Shown here one piece after another: positions 5,705 through 11,464 of a DNA stretch of 11,464 nt. The translations under genes were made by a program, and so were the position numbers. The notes below the pieces were generated by a model. It saw only the letters and a program-made list of their open reading frames with translations. It was not told where the DNA came from and ran no database searches. Each line of letters starts with the position of its first letter. Position 1 is the first letter of the stretch. This stretch comes from an uncultured Oscillospiraceae bacterium (lineage in GTDB: Bacteria > Bacillota > Clostridia > Oscillospirales > Oscillospiraceae). The stretch lies in contig CAJUQD010000072.1 in the NCBI GenBank assembly GCA_910588105.1, positions 1 to 11,464 of the forward strand. The letters are read 5' to 3'.

Positions 5705-5923
5705 TTACTTGGAACGCCAGGTAATCCGGCCCCGGGTCAGGTCGTAAGGTGACATCTGAACCGTAACCTTGTCGCCGGGCAGGATGCGGATGAAGTTCAT
5801 CCGCAGCTTGCCCGAAATGTGTGCCAAGATAATGTGGCCATTTCCAATGTCCACATTGAATGTGGTGTTAGGCAGGGCCTCGGTGACGACGCCCTCCAAC
5901 TCGATCATGTCGTCTTTTGCCAA
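5705..5923 (-). CDS. infA: Translation initiation factor IF-1, TTG start
   Basis: IF1 binds the 30S A site and assists IF2 and IF3 during initiation. The product is 72 residues, the family norm, and a single OB (S1-like) fold: AKDDMIELEGVVTEALPN, then GHIILAHISGKLRMNFIRI, LPGDKVTVQMSPYDLTRGRI. The start codon is TTG at 5923-5921, chosen because the MAKDD N-terminus is conserved and GGAGG (5937-5933) sits 9 nt upstream. The first in-frame ATG would remove five conserved residues. An out-of-frame ATG at 5932 encodes only eight residues. It begins 4 nt after the KOW gene stop, so coupling is likely. Confidence 0.97.
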   Translation of the reverse strand: MAKDDMIELEGVVTEALPNTTFNVDIGNGHIILAHISGKLRMNFIRILPGDKVTVQMSPYDLTRGRITWRSK

Positions 5924-5937
5924 AGCGTCATACCTCC
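5924..5937 (-). promoter_or_regulatory. Ribosome binding site that fixes the infA TTG start
   Basis: GGAGG at 5937-5933 lies inside the last codons of the KOW gene, followed by a 9-nt spacer to the TTG at 5923-5921. The KOW stop codon (5930-5928) falls within the spacer. This supports a non-ATG start for IF1. Confidence 0.75.
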
Positions 5938-6206
5938 AGTTGATCTCGGAAGGCGGCCAGCGCCCTTCTCAGTTCTCGGTCCGACAGGGCCTCGCCCTGC
6001 TTCAGCTTTTGAATAGCGGGATGGGAAAACCCATCGGCAAGCATATCCACGTGGCCTGTTTTTTTTGCCTTGGGCCGGGCGCATTTGCGCCGCTTGCCGT
6101 CGGCCAGCAGCAGCCTCCCCTCCCGGTCCACACCCACCACGCAAAGCAGTCCGCCCTTGTCCCGTCCAGCGGATGCGCGGACAATCCGGCCTGTGCAGTC
6201 AATCAT
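5928..6206 (-). CDS. KOW-domain RNA-binding protein (L14e-like, B. subtilis YbzG type)
   Basis: A 92-residue basic protein with a KOW-type motif near the N-terminus (about 4-30: TGRIVRASAGRDKGGLLCVV). A lysine/arginine-rich stretch (KRRKCARPKAKKTGH, 38-52) and a short helical C-terminus follow. Small KOW proteins resembling archaeal/eukaryotic L14e/L27e commonly sit between map and infA in Bacillota and are thought to bind rRNA or ribosomes, but their role is not well established. The ATG at 6206 is preferred over one at 6215, because GAGG is 9 nt from the former but touches the latter. It overlaps the map stop by 8 nt and ends 4 nt before infA, so translation is probably coupled to both. Confidence 0.85.
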   Translation of the reverse strand: MIDCTGRIVRASAGRDKGGLLCVVGVDREGRLLLADGKRRKCARPKAKKTGHVDMLADGFSHPAIQKLKQGEALSDRELRRALAAFRDQLEV

Positions 6207-6972
6207 AGGCCCCATCCTCGGTGACGGTGGTAATCTCGGGCCCTTCCCCGGTGATGAGGATGGTGTTCTCGTAATGGGCCGCCAGGGAACCGTCCACCGT
6301 CACGGTGGTCCAGCCGTCCTTAAGCACCTTCACGCGCCAATCCCCGGCGCACACCATGGGTTCCACCGCAATGGCCATACCCGGCTGGAGCCGGGCGCCA
6401 TGCCCGGCCGGGCCGAAATTGGGCACCTCCGGGGCCTCGTGGAGCTTGGTGCCCACGCCATGGCCCACGAAATCCCGGACCACGGAATAGCCATGCTTCT
6501 CCACATACGCCTGGACGGCGTGGGAGATGTCGGACACCCGGTTGCCCGGCGCAGCTTTCTCGTAGGCCTCCCAGAAGCTCTGCCGGGTGACCTCAATCAG
6601 CCTTTTGGCCTCATCCGAGATAGCGCCGCAGGGATAGGTGGCGGCGCAGTCGCCGTGGAAGCCGTCGATAACCGCCCCCACGTCGATGCTTACGATGTCC
6701 CCCTCTTTGAGCACAGTGTGCCTAGACGGGATGCCGTGGATGACCACTTCGTTGACAGAGATGCACGCCGAGCCGGAAAACCCGCCATATCCCAGGAACG
6801 AGGGCTGTCCGCCCTTGCTGCGGATGAATTTGCGCACCGCGTCGTCTATCTCCTTGGTGGTGACGCCCGGACGCACCATATTTCCCGCCAGCGCCCGGGC
6901 CTGGGCGGTGACCCGTCCTGCCCTGCGCATGGCGTCCTGCTCCCGGGGGGATTTCAAGGTGATGAGTTCCAT
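6199..6972 (-). CDS. map: Type I methionine aminopeptidase
   Basis: A cytoplasmic metalloprotease that removes the initiator methionine from nascent proteins. The 257-residue product has the complete catalytic set in family numbering: H79, metal ligands D97, D108, H171, E204 and E235 (in DVGAVIDGFHGD, GHGVGT, AVEPM and HYENTI). There is no N-terminal extension, so it is the short type Ia form. The start at 6972 (MELITLKSPRE) is chosen because the in-frame stretch upstream overlaps adk and is not map-like. The start is 4 nt after the adk stop with only a weak GAAGG close by, so coupling to adk is likely. Confidence 0.97.
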   Translation of the reverse strand: MELITLKSPREQDAMRRAGRVTAQARALAGNMVRPGVTTKEIDDAVRKFIRSKGGQPSFLGYGGFSGSACISVNEVVIHGIPSRHTVLKEGDIVSIDVGAVIDGFHGDCAATYPCGAISDEAKRLIEVTRQSFWEAYEKAAPGNRVSDISHAVQAYVEKHGYSVVRDFVGHGVGTKLHEAPEVPNFGPAGHGARLQPGMAIAVEPMVCAGDWRVKVLKDGWTTVTVDGSLAAHYENTILITGEGPEITTVTEDGAYD

Positions 6973-6976
6973 ACCT

Positions 6977-7609
6977 TCAGATCCCCAGAAGCCCGGCGAT
7001 TGCCTGGGTGGTGGCCTCAATGCTGGCCTGGAAGGGCACAACCTTGAGGATGTCCCGGTCCGCGTAGAACTTTTTCAGCGGCTCGGTCTGGGCGTGGTAG
7101 GTGGACAGGCGGCTGATTACCGTCTCGTGCTTGTCGTCCTCCCGCTGGGTCAGGGTGTTGCCGCAGTGGTCGCACTTGCCCTCTACTTTGGGGGGCGCGG
7201 CCTCCAGGTGGTAGGTGGCCCCGCAGATGGGGCAGGACCGCCGCCCGATCATCCGGTGGAGGATCTCCTGGTCGGGAACCTCGATATCCAGCACGCAGTC
7301 GAACTGGATGCCGGCCTCCTCCAGGGCCTCTGCCTGGGCGATGGTGCGGGGCACCCCATCCAGGATATAGCCCTTCTGGCAGTCCGGCTCGGCCAGGCGC
7401 TCGGCAATGATGCCGATAATCACCTGGTCCGGGACCAGCTTGCCCGCGTCCATGTAGCTCCGGGCCTGGAGTCCTACGGGCGTGCCGTTTTTCACGGCAG
7501 CCCGCAGGATATTGCCTGTGGAAATGGTGGGCACGTCCAGCCGCTCACTGAGGATGGCGGCCTGGGTCCCCTTACCGGCGCCGGGGGCGCCGAACATGAT
7601 GAGCTTCAT
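6977..7609 (-). CDS. adk: Adenylate kinase with zinc-type lid
   Basis: Catalyses ATP + AMP = 2 ADP in the cytoplasm. The product has 210 residues (long form). The P-loop is GAPGAGKGT (7-15); the AMP-binding segment is STGNILRAAVKNGTPVG (30-46), with Asn where many homologues have Asp (STGD). DGVPRT (84-89) matches DGFPRT of the family. The lid contains C126, C129, C146 and C149, the four-cysteine zinc site typical of Gram-positive bacteria. GAGGTAAGG precedes the start at 7609. It lies 16 nt after secY and directly before map, the usual secY-adk-map order. Confidence 0.98.
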   Translation of the reverse strand: MKLIMFGAPGAGKGTQAAILSERLDVPTISTGNILRAAVKNGTPVGLQARSYMDAGKLVPDQVIIGIIAERLAEPDCQKGYILDGVPRTIAQAEALEEAGIQFDCVLDIEVPDQEILHRMIGRRSCPICGATYHLEAAPPKVEGKCDHCGNTLTQREDDKHETVISRLSTYHAQTEPLKKFYADRDILKVVPFQASIEATTQAIAGLLGI

Positions 7610-7625
7610 GGCCTTACCTCAGCGC

Positions 7626-8972
7626 TCACTCAAGGAAGCCCTTGTAGTGGCGCATCATGAGCTGGGCCTCCAGCGCCTTGACGGTCTCCAGCGCCACGCC
7701 CACCACGATGATGACGGAGGTGCCGCCGATAGCCAGGCTCCGGCCCGCGCTGCTTCCCGCCAGCAGCATAATGTTACCGACGAGGGTGGGCAGCAGGGCC
7801 ACCACGGCCAGGTAGAGCGCACCGAACATGGTGATGCGGGACACCACCTTGCTGAGGAAATCGCTGGTGGGCTTGCCCGGACGGAAGCCGGGGATAAACC
7901 CGCCGTTCTTCTTCAGGTTGTTGGACACCTCAATGGGATTGAACTGGATGGTGTTGTAGAAATAGCTGAAGAACACGATCAGCAGGAAATACACAATGCA
8001 GTACACCCAGCCCCGGGAGTCGAAAACCTGAAGGAAGGTATACCACCCGCTGCCCGGCGTCTGGGCGGAGGGCACAAACATGCCAATGGTAGCGGGGATA
8101 GACGCGATGGACTGGGCGAAGATGATGGGCAGCACGCCGGACATATTCACCTTGATGGGCAGATGGCTGGACTGGCCGCCGTACATCTTCCGGCCCACCA
8201 CCCGCTTGGCGTACTGCACGGGGATGCGGCGCTCGGAGTTGTCCATGAACACGATAAAGGCCACCAGCAGCAGCATACCGGCCACGATAAGCAGGATGAA
8301 CGCGGGGTGCAGCACCAGGGAAGTGGCGGGGTCGGCCTTGGCCATCCAGCCCCTCACACCCTCAATCATGCTGCCCACCATGCTGGGCCCGCGGGCCACG
8401 ATACCGGCAAACAGAATGATGGAAATGCCGTTGCCGATGCCGAACTCAGTGATCTGCTCGCCCAGCCACATCAGGAAGGCGGAGCCAGCCACAAAGGCGG
8501 CGATAATGACGAAAGCGGCCCAGATGTTGTCGGTGGACAGGAAGCTGGTGCCGTTGGAGCCCACCCGGAGCATGGTGTAGAAACCGAAGGCCTGGATCAG
8601 GGCGATGCCCACGGTAGCATAACGGGTGATGGCGGCCAGTTTCTTCTTGCCCTCTTCGCCGCCCTCCTTCTGGAGCCTCTCCAGGGCGGGTATCGCGATT
8701 GTCAGCAGCTGAATGATGATGGAGCTGTTGATATAGGGCTGGATGGACAGCGCGAACACCGTGGCCTGGGCGAAGGCGTCGCCGCTCATCACGTTGAGCA
8801 GGCCGAAGATGCTGGCGGACTGGGCCTTCATATAGTCGCTGAGCATACCAACGTTAATGAAGGGCACCGGGATGGCGCTGCCCAACCGAAAGATGAGCAG
8901 GGCGAACACGGTAAACAGCAGCTTAGCCCGCAGCTCCGGCACCTTCCAGGCGTTGCGCATGGTCTGAATCAT
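7626..8972 (-). CDS. secY: Preprotein translocase channel subunit SecY
   Basis: SecY forms the membrane channel of the SecYEG translocon. The product has 448 residues and about ten membrane segments. Seen: an N-terminal amphipathic start (MIQTMRNAWKVPELRAKLL), a first membrane helix with FRLGSAIPVPFIN, the SecY signature around TVFALSIQPYINSSIIIQLL (71-90), the basic cytosolic loop RRIPVQYAKRVVG, the loop GFRPGKPTSDF and a C-terminal RHYKGFLE. These loops bind SecA and the ribosome. GGAGGTGATC precedes the start, which lies 1 nt after the rplO stop, so translation is coupled. It is slightly longer than B. subtilis SecY. Confidence 0.98.
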   Translation of the reverse strand: MIQTMRNAWKVPELRAKLLFTVFALLIFRLGSAIPVPFINVGMLSDYMKAQSASIFGLLNVMSGDAFAQATVFALSIQPYINSSIIIQLLTIAIPALERLQKEGGEEGKKKLAAITRYATVGIALIQAFGFYTMLRVGSNGTSFLSTDNIWAAFVIIAAFVAGSAFLMWLGEQITEFGIGNGISIILFAGIVARGPSMVGSMIEGVRGWMAKADPATSLVLHPAFILLIVAGMLLLVAFIVFMDNSERRIPVQYAKRVVGRKMYGGQSSHLPIKVNMSGVLPIIFAQSIASIPATIGMFVPSAQTPGSGWYTFLQVFDSRGWVYCIVYFLLIVFFSYFYNTIQFNPIEVSNNLKKNGGFIPGFRPGKPTSDFLSKVVSRITMFGALYLAVVALLPTLVGNIMLLAGSSAGRSLAIGGTSVIIVVGVALETVKALEAQLMMRHYKGFLE

Positions 8973-8973
8973 C

Positions 8974-9414
8974 TCAGATCACCTCCGCCGTGCCGCCCGC
9001 CTTTTCGATCTTCTCTTTGGCCGAAGCGGAGAAAGCGGAAGCCCGAACGGTGAGCTTCTTAGTCAGTTCCCCGTTGCCCAGGATCTTGACGCCGTACTCG
9101 CACTTGGAAATAATACCCTTTTCCAGCAGGTCGCAAACATTGACCACGGCGCCATCCTCAAACTTGTTCAGGGCGGAGACGTTAATGGCCTCCAGCCGCT
9201 TGGCAAAAATGTTGTTGAAGCCACGCTTGGGCAGGCGGCGGGCCAGGGGCATCTGACCGCCCTCAAACCCGATGCGGACGCCGCCGCCGGAGCGGGCCCA
9301 CTGGCCCTTGTGGCCGCGCCCGGCGGTCTTTCCGTTGCCGGAGCCGGGGCCGCGCCCCTTGCGCTTGCCCACCTGGGTGGAGCCGGGGGCGGGAGACAGT
9401 TCATGCAGATTCAT
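8974..9414 (-). CDS. rplO: 50S ribosomal protein L15
   Basis: L15 is a 50S assembly protein with a long N-terminal extension penetrating 23S rRNA. The product is 146 residues: MNLHELSPAPGSTQVGKRKG, then a Gly/Arg-rich segment (GRGPGSGNGKTAGRGHKGQ), and the C-terminal globular half with VRASAFSASAKEKIEKAGG. I chose 9414 because L15 proteins begin MNLHEL and GGAGGTG lies 6 nt upstream. The ATG at 9429, which overlaps the rpmD stop, would add five residues and sits on the binding site. It ends 1 nt before secY. Confidence 0.97.
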   Translation of the reverse strand: MNLHELSPAPGSTQVGKRKGRGPGSGNGKTAGRGHKGQWARSGGGVRIGFEGGQMPLARRLPKRGFNNIFAKRLEAINVSALNKFEDGAVVNVCDLLEKGIISKCEYGVKILGNGELTKKLTVRASAFSASAKEKIEKAGGTAEVI

Positions 9415-9428
9415 GGTCAGCACCTCCA

Positions 9429-9614
9429 TTAGGCGTTCTCGGTCACCTGGAGCAGGTAACCGATGTGGGCGATCTTGCCCCGGGTAGCCTCGTTGTCGGG
9501 CTGCACGGTGGTGTCGCCGATCTTGCGCAGGCCCAGGGCCTCGGCGGTGGCCTTATGCTTGGCCAGACGGCCGTTCAGGCTCTTGACGAGCTTGATGTTG
9601 ATGGTTTTAGCCAT
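9429..9614 (-). CDS. rpmD: 50S ribosomal protein L30
   Basis: A small 50S protein of 61 residues, the bacterial length. It starts MAKTINIKLVKSLNGR and has the family's core GLRKIGDTTVQPDNEATRGKI with a hydrophobic end (IGYLLQV). The start at 9614 is set by AAGGAGG with a 9-nt spacer; an in-frame extension further upstream overlaps rpsE and is not L30-like. The position between rpsE and rplO is the normal spc-operon order. Confidence 0.97.
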   Translation of the reverse strand: MAKTINIKLVKSLNGRLAKHKATAEALGLRKIGDTTVQPDNEATRGKIAHIGYLLQVTENA

Positions 9615-9628
9615 TGTCGCCAGCCTCC

Positions 9629-10129
9629 TTAACCTAAGATCTCTTCCACGCTCTTGCCGCGGATGCGCGCGACTTCGGCGGGGCTGCGCAGGGATTTGAG
9701 CCCCTCCATGGTGGCTGCCACCACGTTCTGGGGGTTGTTGGTGCGCAGGCACTTGGCACGGATGTCGGACACACCCACGGCCTCCATCACGGCGCGCACG
9801 GGGCCGCCGGCAATGATGCCGGTACCTTTGGACGCGGGCTTGAGCAGCACACGTCCGGCGCCGAACTCGCCGATGACTTCATGGGGGATGGTAGTGCCGG
9901 ACAGGGTGATGGTCACCATGTTCTTCTTGGCGTCCTCAATGCCCTTGCGGATGGCCTCGGCCACTTCGGCGGCCTTGCCCAGGCCGAAGCCCACGCGGCC
10001 CTTCTCATCACCCACCACCATCAGGGCGGAGAACTTGGCCACGCGGCCACCCTTAACGGTCTTGGAAACACGGTTCAGATAAACCATCTTCTCCACGAAC
10101 TCTTTGGGTTCTCTTTCAAATCTAGGCAT
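9629..10129 (-). CDS. rpsE: 30S ribosomal protein S5
   Basis: S5 helps form the mRNA entry channel and contributes to decoding accuracy. The product is 166 residues. The N-terminal double-stranded-RNA-binding-like domain carries the S5 signature (VSKTVKGGRVAKFSALMVVG and GRVGFGLGKAAEVAEAIRKG). The C-terminal domain contains LLKPASKGTGIIAGGPVRAV and the conserved NNPQNVVAATMEGL. A GGGAGGAGG site precedes the start at 10129, 17 nt after rplR. Confidence 0.98.
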   Translation of the reverse strand: MPRFEREPKEFVEKMVYLNRVSKTVKGGRVAKFSALMVVGDEKGRVGFGLGKAAEVAEAIRKGIEDAKKNMVTITLSGTTIPHEVIGEFGAGRVLLKPASKGTGIIAGGPVRAVMEAVGVSDIRAKCLRTNNPQNVVAATMEGLKSLRSPAEVARIRGKSVEEILG

Positions 10130-10146
10130 TCTTGTTTCCTCCTCCC

Positions 10147-10506
10147 TTAGAACTGCAGGCCGCCCTCGCGGGCGCCCTCGGCCAGAGCCTTCACGCGGCC
10201 ATGGTACAGGTAGCCGCCGCGGTCGAACACGACTGCCTCGATACCCTTGTCCTTGGCGCGCTGGGCGATAGCCTCGCCCACCTTCTTGGCGGCCTCACAA
10301 TTGCTGCCGGGGCCCTCGAAACCCTTTTCCTGGGAAGAAGCGGAGACCAGGGTAATGCCCTTGGTATCGTCGATGATCTGGGCATAGATATTGGTCTCGC
10401 TGCGGAACACGTTCAGGCGAGGACGCTCGGGGGTGCCGGACACCTTGCCGCGAACGCGTTTATGGCGGTGCAGGCGCTGAGCCTTGGTATTGGGACGGTT
10501 AATCAT
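10147..10506 (-). CDS. rplR: 50S ribosomal protein L18
   Basis: L18 binds 5S rRNA with L5 and anchors it in the central protuberance. The product is 119 residues with HRHKRVRGKVSGTPERPRL (basic N-terminus), NVFRSETNIYAQIIDD and the C-terminal VVFDRGGYLYHGRVKALAEGAREGGL typical of L18. The ATG at 10506 is chosen because AAGGAGG lies 10 nt upstream. A GTG at 10515 in frame would sit on the Shine-Dalgarno sequence itself. It follows the rplF stop by 18 nt. Confidence 0.97.
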   Translation of the reverse strand: MINRPNTKAQRLHRHKRVRGKVSGTPERPRLNVFRSETNIYAQIIDDTKGITLVSASSQEKGFEGPGSNCEAAKKVGEAIAQRAKDKGIEAVVFDRGGYLYHGRVKALAEGAREGGLQF

Positions 10507-10524
10507 AATCGGCACACCTCCTTC

Positions 10525-11070
10525 TTATTTCTTCACGCCGGTCTTACCGACCTTGCGGCGGATGACCTCGTCAGAGTACTTGATACCCTTGCCCTTGTAG
10601 GGCTCGGGGGGACGCTTCTCCCGAACCTCGGCGGCAAACTGGCCCACCAGCTGCTTATCGAAGCCGGAGATGACGATCTGGTTGGCGCTGGGGGTCTCAA
10701 TGGCAATACCCGCGGGCGCCTCCATGATAACCTGATGGGAATAGCCCAGGTTCATCACCAGCTTGCCCCCCTCCATGGCGACGCGGTAGCCCACGCCGTT
10801 CACGTCCAGGGTCTTTTTGAAGCCGTCGGTGACGCCCACCACCATGTTGTGGAGCAGGGTGCGGGTAAGCCCGTGCAGGGAACGGTTCTCCTTCAGGTCG
10901 TTGGGACGGGTGACGCGCAGCTCTGCCCCCTCCTGCTTGATGGTCATGGCGGGGTGCAGCTGCTGGGTAAGGGTGCCCTTGGGCCCCTTCACTGTGACGA
11001 GGTTATTGTCCTCGATCTTAATCTCCACGCCGGCGGGGACGGCGATAGGAGCTCTGCCAATTCTAGACAT
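10525..11070 (-). CDS. rplF: 50S ribosomal protein L6
   Basis: L6 lies near the factor-binding region and sarcin-ricin loop of the 50S subunit. The product has 181 residues, with the duplicated L6 fold. It starts MSRIGRAPIAVPAGVEI with VKGPKGTL near 28-35. The C-terminal repeat includes VSGVDK-like VISGFDKQLVGQFAAEVR and the signature RPPEPYKGKGIKY. TAAGGAGGG precedes the start at 11070, overlapping the rpsH stop codon. Confidence 0.98.
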   Translation of the reverse strand: MSRIGRAPIAVPAGVEIKIEDNNLVTVKGPKGTLTQQLHPAMTIKQEGAELRVTRPNDLKENRSLHGLTRTLLHNMVVGVTDGFKKTLDVNGVGYRVAMEGGKLVMNLGYSHQVIMEAPAGIAIETPSANQIVISGFDKQLVGQFAAEVREKRPPEPYKGKGIKYSDEVIRRKVGKTGVKK

Positions 11071-11084
11071 TCCTATAACCCTCC

Positions 11085-11464
11085 TTACCAGACAAATGCC
11101 AGGACTTCGCCGCCGACATGGGCCTGACGGGCCTTCTTGTCGGTCATGACGCCCTTGGATGTGGACACGATGGCGATACCCAGGCCGCGCAGCACCCGGG
11201 GCAGCTCCTCGGCGCCAGCATACACGCGCAGGCCGGGCTTGGACACCCGGCGCAGGTTGGTGATGACCTTCTCCTTGCCGGGCTGGACGTACTTCAAGGT
11301 GATGCGGATGACGCCCTGGGTCCCGTCGCTGATGGTCTGGAAGTTCTTGATATAGCCCTCGTCCAGCAAAATCTGGGCGATGGCCTTCTTCATGTTGGAA
11401 GCGGGGACATCCACGGTGTCATGCTTGGCGTTGTTCGCGTTGCGGATGCGGGTGAGCATATCCG
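11085..11464 (-). CDS. rpsH: 30S ribosomal protein S8 (5' end cut by the window)
   Basis: S8 binds the central domain of 16S rRNA and in many bacteria also represses the spc operon. The visible 126 residues end normally at a TAA (11087-11085). The N-terminus runs off the window: the bases before the first in-window ATG (11459) continue the frame as the end of an Ala codon and Asp, matching the conserved PIADMLTRIRN start. About eight residues are therefore missing. The C-terminal signature GIAIVSTSKGVMTDKKAR is present, followed by GGEVLAFVW. The ATG at 11459 is an internal Met, not the start. Confidence 0.97.
   Translation of the reverse strand, partial: DMLTRIRNANNAKHDTVDVPASNMKKAIAQILLDEGYIKNFQTISDGTQGVIRITLKYVQPGKEKVITNLRRVSKPGLRVYAGAEELPRVLRGLGIAIVSTSKGVMTDKKARQAHVGGEVLAFVW

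Noticed and set aside
7482..9053. 523-codon plus-strand open frame opposite secY and adk
   Set aside because: Low-complexity His/Gly/Gln-rich shadow of conserved genes; GC-rich codon bias removes stops from the antisense frame.

Overview
The window is a conserved bacterial ribosomal-protein locus, read almost entirely on the minus strand, followed by one separately controlled transporter gene. Gene order and protein sequences point to a Bacillota (Firmicutes) genome, probably a GC-rich Clostridia member of the Oscillospiraceae type. The clues are the map–KOW gene–infA–rpmJ order, the four-cysteine adenylate kinase lid, AGGAGG-type ribosome binding sites and the high GC content. The genus cannot be named from this stretch alone.

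From right to left (the direction of transcription) the spc/alpha operon runs rpsH (5' end cut by the window), rplF, rplR, rpsE, rpmD, rplO, secY, adk, map, a small KOW-domain gene, infA, rpmJ, rpsM, rpsK, rpsD, rpoA and rplQ. Together these supply ribosomal proteins, the translocon channel SecY, adenylate kinase, methionine aminopeptidase, initiation factor IF1 and the RNA polymerase alpha subunit. From rpsH to infA the genes are packed, with gaps of 1-18 nt and one 8-nt overlap. From infA on, three longer gaps full of GC-rich hairpins appear: infA–rpmJ (165 nt), rpsD–rpoA (124 nt) and rpoA–rplQ (251 nt). A terminator hairpin right after rplQ ends the operon.

Downstream (2244 to 57) is an independent unit. 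It has a consensus sigma-70/A promoter (TTGACA, 17 nt, TATAAT), a lysine riboswitch (L box) with a perfect 6-bp loop-loop kissing pair, a strong intrinsic terminator as expression platform, then a 575-residue NhaC-superfamily membrane transporter and its own terminator. The riboswitch argues that this NhaC-like protein imports lysine (LysW-type) and is not a housekeeping Na+/H+ antiporter. Its N-terminus is unusual: a signal-peptide-like segment followed by a four-cysteine zinc-ribbon-like motif.

The most notable points are the riboswitch-controlled transporter with its zinc-ribbon N-terminus, the multi-hairpin element between rpoA and rplQ (which shares a sequence block with the riboswitch P2 arm), and the TTG start of infA. 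No tRNA, rRNA, CRISPR array, insertion sequence or prophage gene was seen.
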